A stretch of 64,000 bases of DNA from Lysobacter sp. Root494 (GCF_001427225.1 NZ_LMFH01000006.1:310001-374000), one strand, 5' to 3'; shown: positions 36,227 through 44,272, counted from the first letter of the stretch. The notes: generated by a model from the sequence alone, not told the origin. A program made the numbers and translations.

Positions 36227-37512
36227 GTGCTTCCCTCCTCGCGGTCCAGCGCGTGCAGCAGCCATAGCGCGGCGAGCAGCGGCAGGTTCTTCAGGACCGG
36301 CCCGTACGGATGGAGCCAGTATCCGGGCAGCCAGACCGTGATGATCGCGGTATAGCCGAGGGTCACCAGCGCCTGGAACGCGTAGAGCCATTGCCGCCTG
36401 CGCATTGCGAGCGTGGCGATGCCGAGCGCGAGGTCGAGAATGGCGGCGACGTACAGCGCGACGAGCGCGAACGAACCGTGCAGGCCCACGCGCGCGAGCA
36501 GGGCGAGGCTTTCCGGGACCGGATACACGCCGAGCGACACGATGCCGGTGACGATCCATACCAGTGCGACGGCGACCCGCAGCAGCGGCAGCAGCCAGCG
36601 CAGTTGCAACGACGTGCGGAGTGATGCGGCTTCGCGTGGATCGATGAATTCCGTCGCGGGCCGTGGCGGGCATCCGAGCACGTGCACGATGCCGTCCGCG
36701 CCGGCGCAGTTGCCTTGCGCGAGCATCGTGAGTGCTTCGCGGTCCACCAGGTTCGAGCGCATCTTTTCCGCGAACACTGCGATCGTTTCCATCACCCGTC
36801 GCGGAATCGGCAGGAAACGCGCGCGGCCGAGCCCGAGGCCGCGGCGCAGCTGCACGAAGTACTCGCGCAGGGTCAGCGGGGCAGGGCCGACCGCGGCCAA
36901 CAGTGGCGGTGGTGCATCGGCTTCGACCAGCGCGACCAGTGCGGCGACGAGGTCGTCGCGGTGGATCGGTTGCACGCATTGCGTACCGCCCGCCGGCAAC
37001 GGCACCAGCGGCAATGCGGCGAGCTGCAGGAACACGCGGGCGCTCGTGCCTTCGGGCGCGAACACCAGCGACGGGCGCACCACGCTCGACGACAGCGGCA
37101 GCGATGCGAGCGCAGCATCGGCGGCGTGCTTGCTGCGCAGGAATTCCGTCGGCGCATCGGCTGCCGCGCCCAGCGCGGAGACCTGCACCACGCGGCGCAC
37201 GCCGGCATCGACGCAGGCTTCGAACAACGCGACGGGTGCGCGGGCGTGGATCGCCTCGAACGTCTGCGCGCCCTGTTCGCGGAAGATGCCGACGGTGTTC
37301 ACCACGGCATCGACGCCTTCCAGCCGGGGACGCCACGCTCCAGGCGAATGATCGGTGGCGAAATCCGCGGCCAGCACCCGCTGCGCGGGAAACCGCTTCG
37401 CCGCACGTGCCGGGTCGCGTACCGCCAGCGTAAGCCGGTGCCCGCGCGCCAGCAGCGCCTGCGCCAGCGCGCTGCCGATGAAGCCTTCAGCACCGGTAAT
37501 GAGGATGTGCAT
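36223..37512 (-). CDS. NAD-dependent epimerase/dehydratase fused to a DoxX-like membrane domain
   Basis: A 429-residue fusion. Residues 1-300 are an atypical short-chain dehydrogenase with the nucleotide-binding MHILITGAEGFIGSALAQAL and downstream VVQVSALGAAADAPTEF and VRPSLVFAPEG. The Tyr-x-x-x-Lys catalytic pair is altered (FLRSKHAAD), as in NmrA/NDUFA9-like members, which bind NAD(P) without classic SDR chemistry. Residues about 305-429 hold four helices (LPLLRVAVALVWIVTGIVSL; GSFALVALYVAAILDLALGI and others) of the DoxX/SDR-associated type. It overlaps the DUF2269 gene by 4 bp, and its 5' side faces the palindrome array. Epimerases are among the usual neighbours of ECF41 sigma factors, which fits the gene at 38738. 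Confidence 0.9.
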   Translation of the reverse strand: MHILITGAEGFIGSALAQALLARGHRLTLAVRDPARAAKRFPAQRVLAADFATDHSPGAWRPRLEGVDAVVNTVGIFREQGAQTFEAIHARAPVALFEACVDAGVRRVVQVSALGAAADAPTEFLRSKHAADAALASLPLSSSVVRPSLVFAPEGTSARVFLQLAALPLVPLPAGGTQCVQPIHRDDLVAALVALVEADAPPPLLAAVGPAPLTLREYFVQLRRGLGLGRARFLPIPRRVMETIAVFAEKMRSNLVDREALTMLAQGNCAGADGIVHVLGCPPRPATEFIDPREAASLRTSLQLRWLLPLLRVAVALVWIVTGIVSLGVYPVPESLALLARVGLHGSFALVALYVAAILDLALGIATLAMRRRQWLYAFQALVTLGYTAIITVWLPGYWLHPYGPVLKNLPLLAALWLLHALDREEGST

Positions 37513-37717
37513 GCGATGCCGGGAGATGCGAATCCGTAGGACGGGTCGAGCGCAGCGATACGCATCGTCTCGCAGCCGTCGTGATGTCGGGTGATGGATC
37601 ATCGGCGAGGCACTCACGGGCCGTGGCCTTGAGCTTCCCGCGCCCACCCGCGTGCCTTGCCGGCATTACGGCCCGCGCCAGGCATGAGGCCAGGCGGCCT
37701 TCGCAGACACTCCGGCG

Positions 37718-38077
37718 CATCTGGCCAGACCTTCCGGAGCATCTCGCCAGATGCTCCGCTGCATCTCGCTTGCGGTTGGCGGCATCTCGCGCGGGGCTGG
37801 CAGCATCTGGCGAGATGCTCCGGAGGGTCTCGCGAGACCTTCGCAAGGTCTGGCGCGAAGGTCGTGGCATCTCGCGAGATGCCCGCAGGGGTCTGGCGAG
37901 ACCCTGGCAGGATCTCGCCAGATGCGCACGAGGGTCTGGGCAAGGGTACGCAAGGTCTGGGGCGAGGCTGGCTGCATCTGGCCAGATGCCCGCGGGTATC
38001 TCGCGACATGCGCGCAGCCGCACGGCTGATGTCCCGCAGCATCTGGCCAGACACCCGGCGGCATCTGGCGAGACCCG
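37718..38077. repeat. Array of ~17 palindromic 16-bp units spaced 21-22 bp
   Basis: Units centred on TCT(C/G)GC(C/G)AGA with outer GCA...TGC or GGT...ACC, for example GCATCTGGCCAGATGC (37975), GCATCTCGCGAGATGC (37868), GCATCTGGCGAGATGC (37804) and GGTCTCGCGAGACC. They start at 37718, 37740, 37762, 37783, 37804, 37826, 37847, 37868, 37890, 37911, 37933, 37954, 37975, 37997, (38018, degenerate), 38040 and 38062. Seven or more are full palindromes, the others one-sided or mismatched. The mean step is 21.5 bp, about two helical turns. Reading frames through it give only repetitive Arg/Ala/Ser-rich sequence and I do not call a gene. The rest of the gap 37513-38173 holds nothing recognisable. Confidence 0.92.
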
Positions 38078-38173
38078 AAGCCGGGTTCACGCCCGCACTC
38101 CGCAGGATGGCGGAGCGCAGCGACGGCACAACCATCTGCGGCGCGGCGCCGCGCACCGCTTCTCCGAGTTGCG

Positions 38174-38644
38174 CTACGCGTGAGCGACCGCTTCGAACGG
38201 CGCCTCGTCCAGCGCCTTGTGCATCCCGACGTTGAGGATGTTCCAGGAATTGATCATGGCGACCGTGAAGCCCAGTTCGGCGATCTCCCGTTCGTTGAAG
38301 TTTTCCTGCACCGCCTCGTACACGCCCTCGGGCACGCGCGCGCTGCCGATGCGGGTCAGTGCGTCGGCCCAGGCCAGCGCGGCGCGTTCGCGGGCATCGA
38401 ACAGCGGGCTTTCCCACCACGCGGGGACGGTGTCGAGCTTGCGCTGCGACATGCCGGCCTTGCGCAGCGCGCTGGAATGCATGTCCAGGCAGAACACGCA
38501 GCCGTTGATCTGCGACACGCGCAGGGATACGAGTTCAACGAGCTTGGATCCGAGCGGGCCCTTGTGCAGCTGGCCACTGAGCCGCAGCAGGTGCTGGAAG
38601 GCCTCGGGAGCGTGGGTGGCGTAATCGAGTGGGGAGTGTTTCAT
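38174..38644 (-). CDS. Carboxymuconolactone decarboxylase / AhpD-like protein
   Basis: A 156-residue cytosolic protein with the AhpD/CMD core: VSLRVSQINGCVFCLDMHSS holds the redox pair C49/C52 and H56, and a C-terminal FTVAMINSWNILNV segment. The CxxC...H pattern marks the alkylhydroperoxidase-like branch, where the two cysteines detoxify peroxides, rather than true decarboxylation. The ATG follows GAGAAGACGACG. An exact ECF41-type promoter (TGTCACA-N16-CGTC) lies 45 bp upstream, and the ECF41 sigma gene is the next gene in that direction, so this is the expected direct target of that sigma factor. Confidence 0.93.
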   Translation of the reverse strand: MKHSPLDYATHAPEAFQHLLRLSGQLHKGPLGSKLVELVSLRVSQINGCVFCLDMHSSALRKAGMSQRKLDTVPAWWESPLFDARERAALAWADALTRIGSARVPEGVYEAVQENFNEREIAELGFTVAMINSWNILNVGMHKALDEAPFEAVAHA

Positions 38645-38688
38645 CGTCGTCTTCTCATGTGCGGCCACGGTGGCCGTTGCATGAGGTA

Positions 38689-38715
38689 GACGCGCGAAGA
38701 CACCGCGGTGTGACA
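38689..38715 (-). promoter_or_regulatory. ECF41-type promoter of the AhpD-like gene
   Basis: On the minus strand TGTCACA (38715-38709) is separated by exactly 16 bp from CGTC (38692-38689). This is the published consensus of ECF41 sigma factors. The element lies in the 93 bp between the sigma gene stop and the AhpD-like gene start. Confidence 0.85.
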
Positions 38716-38737
38716 GTGCGCGCTACATCAATTCGCT

Positions 38738-39598
38738 TTACATCAATCCAGTGAGCTTGTCGGGATTGAGCACGGTGAAGATGCCGCTGATGCGGTCGTC
38801 TTCGATCGTGACCGTGGTGACCGAATGCAGGCGGCCGTCGCGCATGCGCAGCAACGCGGGTTCGCCATTGACGTGGCCGAAGCGCCATTCGAGCGCGCTC
38901 TGCGGCCTGCGCGCGATCGCCCAGAACAGGCGCGCGATGCGCTCGGCGCCGTGCAACGGCCGGATGGTCGCGTTGACCTTGCCGCCGCCGTCGGACACCA
39001 GCTGTGCGTCCGCATCCAGCAGTTGCACGATCGCGTTGCGATCGCCGGATTGCGCCGCGTGCATGAAGTGTTCGAGCAGCGAGCGGTGCTTCTCCGGCGT
39101 GACGGCGAAGCGCGGCCGGTCCGCCTGCACGCGCGTCCGCGCGCGATGGACCATCTGCCGGCAATTGGCCTCGCCCTGGCCGATGAGTTCGGCGATCTGC
39201 GCGTAGTCGTAATCGAAGACTTCCTTCAGCAGGAACGCCGCGCGTTCTTCGGGTCCCAGCCGTTCCAGCACCGAGAGGAACGCGAGCGACACCTGTTCGG
39301 CGATCTCCGCGCCGCGTTCAGGGTCGGGGGATTCGTCCACGCTCAACGGCTCCGGCAGCCAGGGGCCGAAGTAGGCCTCGCGTTCGGTCCGGGCCAGCCG
39401 CAGGCGGTCGATGCCGAGCCGGGTCGTAGCCGTGACCAGCCAGGCCTCGGCATCGCGGATGGCCGAACGGTCCGCCTGGCGCCAGCGCAGCCAGGCGTCC
39501 TGGACCACGTCCTCGGCATCGCTGCGGCTGCCGAGCAGCTTGTAGGCGAGCCCGAACAGGCGAGGGCGGTGGGTTTCGAAGACGGTTTCGGTGCTCAT
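38738..39598 (-). CDS. ECF41-family RNA polymerase sigma factor (SigJ-like)
   Basis: A 286-residue ECF sigma factor with a C-terminal SnoaL/NTF2-like domain in place of a separate anti-sigma factor. Region 2 is RPRLFGLAYKLLGSRSDAED and VVQDAWLRWRQ; region 4 is LGPEERAAFLLKEVFDYDYA with IAELIGQGEANCRQMVHRAR. The ECF41 marks are all there: WLPEPL in the linker (80-85), DGGGK in the C-terminal domain (near 205) and NPDKL at the very end. In this family the C-terminal extension both activates and restrains the sigma factor. An exact TGTCACA-N16-CGTC promoter precedes its own gene, so it should be autoregulated, and the adjacent AhpD-like gene has the same promoter. Confidence 0.96.
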   Translation of the reverse strand: MSTETVFETHRPRLFGLAYKLLGSRSDAEDVVQDAWLRWRQADRSAIRDAEAWLVTATTRLGIDRLRLARTEREAYFGPWLPEPLSVDESPDPERGAEIAEQVSLAFLSVLERLGPEERAAFLLKEVFDYDYAQIAELIGQGEANCRQMVHRARTRVQADRPRFAVTPEKHRSLLEHFMHAAQSGDRNAIVQLLDADAQLVSDGGGKVNATIRPLHGAERIARLFWAIARRPQSALEWRFGHVNGEPALLRMRDGRLHSVTTVTIEDDRISGIFTVLNPDKLTGLM

Positions 39599-39606
39599 GT
39601 GGCCAG

Positions 39607-39633
39607 GACGGGGGAAGGGGCGCGGATGTGACA
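39607..39633 (-). promoter_or_regulatory. ECF41-type autoregulatory promoter of the sigma factor gene
   Basis: On the minus strand TGTCACA (39633-39627), a 16 bp spacer, then CGTC (39610-39607). The ATG of the sigma gene lies only 8 bp after CGTC, so the transcript would be leaderless or nearly so. Confidence 0.85.
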
Positions 39634-39682
39634 GCGTGGGCCGCGGAACGCTGCGTCGGCAAGGCCACGTGGCCGTGGTCCT

Positions 39683-39756
39683 GTAGGAGCGGCCCCTGGC
39701 CGCGACCGGCCTGTCGCCCGGCCCTCGAGGCCTTCGCGGCCAAGGGCCGCTCCTAC
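39683..39756. repeat. Long hairpin repeat upstream of fumarase
   Basis: GTAGGAGCGGCCCCTGGCCG (39683) is matched by the inverse CGGCCAAGGGCCGCTCCTAC (ending 39756), giving arms of about 25 bp around a short centre that is itself partly self-complementary. It resembles the dispersed GTAGGAGCGG... hairpins of xanthomonads and sits between the divergent ECF41 and fumarase genes. Confidence 0.8.
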
Positions 39757-39769
39757 GGTTGATGGCCCG

Positions 39770-39775
39770 TAAAAT
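39770..39775 (+). promoter_or_regulatory. Possible -10 box of the fumarase gene
   Basis: TAAAAT stands out in very GC-rich sequence 32 bp before the GTG start, right after the hairpin repeat. No clear -35 is seen. Confidence 0.4.
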
Positions 39776-39807
39776 ACGGGACTTCGTCCGCTACCCAACG
39801 GCAGCCC

Positions 39808-41364
39808 GTGTCCGCTTCGAGCAATCCTGCGTTCCAACCCAGCACTCCTGTCTCGATCCGCCAGGAAGACCTGATCCAGTCCGTCGCCGACGCGCTGCAG
39901 TACATCTCGTACTACCACCCGGTCGACTACATCAGGAACCTCGCCGCCGCTTACGAGCGCGAGGAGTCTCCCGCCGCGAAGGACGCGATCGCGCAGATCC
40001 TGATCAACTCGCGCATGTGCGCCGAGGGGCATCGTCCCATCTGCCAGGACACCGGCATCGTCACCGTGTTCCTCGAAATCGGCATGAACGTGCGCTGGGA
40101 CGACGCGACGATGGGCGTGGAAGACATGGTCCACGAAGGCGTGCGCCGCGCCTACAACCATCCGGACAACAAGCTGCGCGCGTCGGTGCTCGCCGATCCC
40201 GCGGGCAAGCGCACCAACACCAGGGACAACACGCCGGGCGTGGTCAACGTGAAGATCGTGCCGGGCAACGCCGTCGACGTGATCGTCGCGGCGAAGGGCG
40301 GCGGGTCGGAAGCGAAGTCGAAGTTCGCGATGCTCAATCCCTCCGATTCCATCGTCGACTGGGTGCTCAGGACCGTGCCGACGATGGGCGCCGGCTGGTG
40401 CCCGCCGGGCATGCTCGGCATCGGCATCGGCGGCACCGCCGAGAAGGCGATGCTGCTGGCGAAGGAAGCGCTGATGGAGCCGATCGACATCACCGACCTG
40501 CAGGCGCGCGGCCCGTCGAATCGTGCAGAAGAACTGCGCCTGGAGCTGTACGAGAAGGTCAACGCGCTCGGTATCGGCGCGCAGGGTCTCGGGGGTCTCA
40601 CCACGGTGCTCGACATCAAGGTGAAGGATTACCCGACGCATGCGGCGAACCTGCCGGTCGCGCTGATTCCGAACTGCGCCGCCACGCGCCATGCGCACTT
40701 CACGCTGGATGGCAGCGGTCCGGTGATGCTCGATCCGCCGTCGCTGGAAGATTGGCCGCAGCTCACCTACGACGCGTCGAAGGGTCGCCGCGTGAACCTC
40801 GACACCGTGACGAAGGAAGAAGTCGCGTCGTGGAAGCCGGGCGAAGTGCTGCTGCTCAACGGCAAGCTGCTCACCGGCCGCGATGCGGCGCACAAGCGCA
40901 TGGTCGAGATGTTGAACCGCGGCGAATCGCTGCCGGTGGACCTGCGCGGCAAGTTCATCTACTACGTCGGCCCGGTCGATCCGGTGCGCGACGAAGTCGT
41001 CGGTCCTGCGGGTCCCACCACCGCGACGCGCATGGACAAGTTCACCGGGCAGGTACTGGAGCAGACCGGTTTGATGGGCATGGTCGGCAAGGCCGAGCGC
41101 GGCCCGGTTGCGATCGATGCGATCCGGAAACACCAGTCGGCCTACCTGATGGCGGTCGGCGGCGCGGCGTACCTCGTGTCGAAGGCGATCAAGGCCGCGA
41201 AGGTCGTCGGCTTCGCCGATCTCGGCATGGAGGCGATCTACGAGTTCGAGGTGCAGGACATGCCGGTCACGGTCGCCGTGGATTCGCAGGGCACGTCGGT
41301 GCACAGCACCGGCCCGAAGGAATGGCAGGCGAGGATCGGGAAGATTCCGGTGGTTGTGGCGTAA
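39808..41364 (+). CDS. Class I (iron-sulfur) fumarate hydratase
   Basis: A 518-residue enzyme of the FumA/FumB type that hydrates fumarate to malate in the TCA cycle using an oxygen-labile [4Fe-4S] cluster. The alpha-type half has SRMCAEGHRPICQDTGIVTV with cluster cysteines, DNKLRASVLADP, RDNTPGVVNV and GIGIGGTAEKAMLLAKEAL. The beta-type half includes GKLLTGRDAAHKRM, YYVGPVDPVRDEVVGPAGPT and TATRMDKFTGQVLEQTGLMG. The start is GTG without a visible ribosome site; QEDLIQSVADALQYISYYHP a few residues in is the normal family N-terminus, so the start can be off by only a few codons. No oxygen-stable FumC is seen in this window. Confidence 0.95.
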   Translation: MSASSNPAFQPSTPVSIRQEDLIQSVADALQYISYYHPVDYIRNLAAAYEREESPAAKDAIAQILINSRMCAEGHRPICQDTGIVTVFLEIGMNVRWDDATMGVEDMVHEGVRRAYNHPDNKLRASVLADPAGKRTNTRDNTPGVVNVKIVPGNAVDVIVAAKGGGSEAKSKFAMLNPSDSIVDWVLRTVPTMGAGWCPPGMLGIGIGGTAEKAMLLAKEALMEPIDITDLQARGPSNRAEELRLELYEKVNALGIGAQGLGGLTTVLDIKVKDYPTHAANLPVALIPNCAATRHAHFTLDGSGPVMLDPPSLEDWPQLTYDASKGRRVNLDTVTKEEVASWKPGEVLLLNGKLLTGRDAAHKRMVEMLNRGESLPVDLRGKFIYYVGPVDPVRDEVVGPAGPTTATRMDKFTGQVLEQTGLMGMVGKAERGPVAIDAIRKHQSAYLMAVGGAAYLVSKAIKAAKVVGFADLGMEAIYEFEVQDMPVTVAVDSQGTSVHSTGPKEWQARIGKIPVVVA

Positions 41365-41406
41365 CGCTCAGCCGAGGCGGCGCTTTCGATGCGAGGGTCA
41401 GGGCTT

Positions 41407-41637
41407 CGTCATTCCCGCGGAGGCGTGCATCTTTTCCACGGACGAATGTTCGTTCATCCGTGGACGTTGTTTTTGCTCGTCATTCCCGCGCAGGCGGGAA
41501 TCCAGTGACTCTGCTCTTCATTCCAGAAAAAAGTAATTCAGCGATTTCGCTTGCTACAGGAAGTGCCCAAGGCACAAAGACACTGGATGTACGGACGTGC
41601 TCCCGTGAAAAAGACGCCCGCCTACGCGGGAATGACG
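41407..41637. repeat. Composite of two nested dispersed palindromic repeats
   Basis: Two left-type arms (CGTCATTCCCGCGGAGGCG at 41407 and CGTCATTCCCGCGCAGGCG at 41478) are followed by right-type arms ending GCGGGAATGACG at 41637. The outer pair encloses the inner one, as if one element had inserted in or recombined with another. Between them are partial arms (GACGAATGTTCGTTCATCCG). This fills the 309 bp gap between the fumarase and mechanosensitive channel genes, which converge here. Confidence 0.75.
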
Positions 41638-41673
41638 AGCCGCCAGCGAGCTTTGAACTGAGTCGCCCGGGCC

Positions 41674-42975
41674 TCAACCCCCCGCCCGCACGTTCTTCTC
41701 CAACAAATTGTCCGCACCACTCTCCCGCTGCGCCTGCGCCAGCTGGTCATCGATATCGCGATCCACGGAAGTGTCCGCGGGAGCCTCCCGCATTCGCGGC
41801 GGTGGAGGCGCATCTGCCGGTACGCCTGCGCGCCGGATCCCCGCGCGATCGATCGCGGTCTTCGCCGCGCGCATCGCTTCGCTGCGCACGCGCATGTGGC
41901 TGTTGCGGGTCTGGTCGACCCAGCCGAGGAATTGCACCGCGAGCCGGTCGGGGAGATATTCCTGCGCCAGCGCATAGGGCGCGGGATCGGCCAGCACGCC
42001 CTCGACGCGCGCGATCGCCGCGAGCGCCTCGCGTTGCGCATTGCCGACCGACGAAGACGGGTCGAGCGGCACCATGAAATCGAAACGCCGCTTCGGATTG
42101 CGCGTGTAATTGAGCACCACCGAGCGGAAGACGACCGCATTGGGCAAGGTCAGCTGGTTGCCATCGAGCGTCATCAGCACGGTCGAGCGCGCCGTCAGCG
42201 CGACCACCTTGCCTTCGTGCTTGCTGTCGATCACCAGGTGGTCGCCGGGCGAGAACGGCCGTCGCAGGCTGAGCAGGACGCCGGCGATGTAGTTCTCGGC
42301 GATGTCCTTGAAGGCGAAGCCGAGCGCGAGGCCGACCACGCCCGCCGATCCCAGCACCGCGCCCACCAGTGAGGTTGCGCCGAGCAGGTCGAGCGCAAGC
42401 AGCACGCCTGCAAGCACCACCAGCCAGTGCAGCACGCGTTGCACCAGTCCTTCCATGTACGGATTGGTGCTGCGCAGCTTGCGCGCGAGCCAGCGCGGGC
42501 GCCGGTGCGCCAGGCGGCCGAGCCGCGTCGACAGCCACACGATCAGCAGTGCGACCAGCAGTAGTGGTGTCGCCGCGACGAGGCGGACCAGCTTGTCGCC
42601 GGCGAGCTGCATCGCAACCTGGAAGCGATCGCGAAGCCGCGAACTCAAGGTGATGCGGTTCTCGACCTTGCTGACGCCCTGCATCTGCGAGGCGATGACT
42701 TCGGCGAGCTTGCGTTGATCCTCGGTGAGCGCTTCGCCTTCGAGCAGGACGACACCTTCGACGACCGTGGCCTTCACGCCGTGCAATCCTTCGATCGCGC
42801 CCAGGCGTGAGGCAAGGCGCTGGGCAATCGCCCTGTCCTCGGCGATGCCGGTCGCTACAGCGGCAGCAGGCGGAATGGCTTCAGCGGCGGGTTGCGCAGC
42901 GAAGGCTGCAGACCGCAAGAACATCAGCACGAAGAGAAACAGGGCGATGCGACGCGATGTCGTGATCCGGGACAT
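41674..42975 (-). CDS. Mechanosensitive channel (MscS type) with N-terminal BON domain
   Basis: A 433-residue inner membrane protein. Residues 1-27 are a signal-like segment, followed by a periplasmic BON domain (about 47-112, VKATVVEGVVLLEGEALTED). Three hydrophobic helices follow, the last being the MscS pore helix with the Ala/Gly pattern VGAVLGSAGVVGLALGFAFK, then DIAENYIAGVLLSLRRPFSP and the beta-domain GDHLVIDSKHEGKVVAL. Such channels open on membrane tension to release solutes on osmotic downshift. The C-terminal 50 residues are charged and probably disordered. It is the last gene of a leftward envelope operon, 10 bp after the cardiolipin synthase-like gene. Confidence 0.92.
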   Translation of the reverse strand: MSRITTSRRIALFLFVLMFLRSAAFAAQPAAEAIPPAAAVATGIAEDRAIAQRLASRLGAIEGLHGVKATVVEGVVLLEGEALTEDQRKLAEVIASQMQGVSKVENRITLSSRLRDRFQVAMQLAGDKLVRLVAATPLLLVALLIVWLSTRLGRLAHRRPRWLARKLRSTNPYMEGLVQRVLHWLVVLAGVLLALDLLGATSLVGAVLGSAGVVGLALGFAFKDIAENYIAGVLLSLRRPFSPGDHLVIDSKHEGKVVALTARSTVLMTLDGNQLTLPNAVVFRSVVLNYTRNPKRRFDFMVPLDPSSSVGNAQREALAAIARVEGVLADPAPYALAQEYLPDRLAVQFLGWVDQTRNSHMRVRSEAMRAAKTAIDRAGIRRAGVPADAPPPPRMREAPADTSVDRDIDDQLAQAQRESGADNLLEKNVRAGG

Positions 42976-42985
42976 TCCGCGCGTT

Positions 42986-44272
42986 CTACAGCTGCGACTT
43001 CAACGGCACGATGAAGGTTTCGAAAAGTTTTTCCTTCAACGGCCGCTTCTTCCAGCTCTGGTAGGTGTAGCGCTTCGTCGGCTTCAGGTCGCCTTCGAAG
43101 ACATCCGTCATGCGCACGGCGAAATCGCGATCGTAGACGTTGAGGCTCGCTTCATCGTTGAGCCGGAATGAGCGCAGGTCGAAATTGGTCGAACCGACCG
43201 AGACCAGTTCCCTGTCCACGATCAGCATCTTGTTGTGGAACATGGTCGGTTCGTACTCGTAGATCTCCACGCCCGCGAGCAGCAGCGGGCCCCATCCTGC
43301 CTTCGAAGCAAAACGCGCGGCATCCGAATCGGTGTTCTTGCCCGGCACGATCACGCGGATGCGCACGCCGCGATGGCGCGCCGCGATCAGTGCCTTGGTG
43401 ATCAGTTCATCGGGGATGAAGTACGCCGCCTGCAGGTCGATCGACTGTTCCGCGGCCGCGATCGCCATCAGGAACATCAGGTGCATGCTTTCGCTGCCGC
43501 CGGATGGCGAGCTGATGAACAGATGGGCATCCATGCCACCCGCGCGATCGAGTTGCGGGAAGTAGTCGGCGCCGTTGAGCACTTCACCGGTGGTCTTGAT
43601 CCAGTTGTCGTTGAAGGCCGCCTGGAACTGCGACACCGCGGGGCCTTCGATGCGGAAATGCAGCTCGCGCCAGTGGCCGGGATCCTGCGCATTGCCAAGC
43701 CATGGATCGCCGATGCCGACGCCACCGGTGAAGGCGATCCTGCCGTCGATCACCAGCAGCTTCCGGTGCGTGCGGTTGTTGATGCGCCCCAGGTTGTACC
43801 AGTGCAGCGGCCGGTAACGCTCCACATGCACGCCGGCGTCCTGCATCTGTTGCAGTTGGGTTTCGTCCATGGTGATGCTGCCGACCCAGTCGATGGTGAC
43901 GGTCACCCGAACGCCAGCGCGCGCTCGCTCGGACAGGGCATCGGCGAAGGCCTTTCCCACCTTGCCTTCCCAGTAGATGTAGGTCTCGAAGGTGATGGTC
44001 TTCTGCGCGCCGCGGATCGTGGCGAGCATCGCGGGAAATATCTCGTCGCCGTTCTCGAGATCGACGACGTGGTTGCCCGGCATGATCGCCGGACCCAGCA
44101 TCACCCCCATCTCACGCCGGAACTGTGGATCGGAGATGGCGTAGCGGTGTTCGATCTTGCGTTCGAGTTTTTTTTCCGGCCCGGTGAAATTCAGCGACAG
44201 CACTACGAGAAGCAGGGTCGCCAGGGCGGTGATCGCGATCGTCCAGAGCATGCGCTTGCGAGTCCAGGGCAT
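42986..44272 (-). CDS. Cardiolipin synthase-like phospholipase D family protein
   Basis: A 428-residue protein with one N-terminal membrane helix (ITALATLLLVVLSLNF) and two PLD catalytic HKD motifs: HRKLLVIDGRIAFTGG (H169, K171, D176) and HNKMLIVDRELVSVGSTN (H336, K338, D343). It would transfer a phosphatidyl group between phosphatidylglycerol (or another phospholipid) molecules to make cardiolipin. Full-length ClsA has two N-terminal helices; one helix and this length point to a ClsB/ClsC-like subtype. It shares an operon with a phospholipase and a mechanosensitive channel, which suggests membrane lipid remodelling. Confidence 0.9.
   Translation of the reverse strand: MPWTRKRMLWTIAITALATLLLVVLSLNFTGPEKKLERKIEHRYAISDPQFRREMGVMLGPAIMPGNHVVDLENGDEIFPAMLATIRGAQKTITFETYIYWEGKVGKAFADALSERARAGVRVTVTIDWVGSITMDETQLQQMQDAGVHVERYRPLHWYNLGRINNRTHRKLLVIDGRIAFTGGVGIGDPWLGNAQDPGHWRELHFRIEGPAVSQFQAAFNDNWIKTTGEVLNGADYFPQLDRAGGMDAHLFISSPSGGSESMHLMFLMAIAAAEQSIDLQAAYFIPDELITKALIAARHRGVRIRVIVPGKNTDSDAARFASKAGWGPLLLAGVEIYEYEPTMFHNKMLIVDRELVSVGSTNFDLRSFRLNDEASLNVYDRDFAVRMTDVFEGDLKPTKRYTYQSWKKRPLKEKLFETFIVPLKSQL

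Noticed and set aside
36226..37336. Upstream extension of the DUF2269 protein to over 500 residues
   Set aside because: The extension lies over the epimerase gene in another frame; a GTG with a strong ribosome site and GTGA overlap sets the real start.
37718..38077. CRISPR array
   Set aside because: The units are 14-16 bp palindromes separated by about 5-6 bp, with no unique spacers of 25-40 bp and no cas genes.
37581..38183. Possible heptad-repeat or coiled-coil proteins encoded by the palindrome array on either strand
   Set aside because: The 21/22 bp alternation breaks any strict 7-codon period, sequences are Arg/Ser/Ala-rich with no start signal, and all frames look alike.
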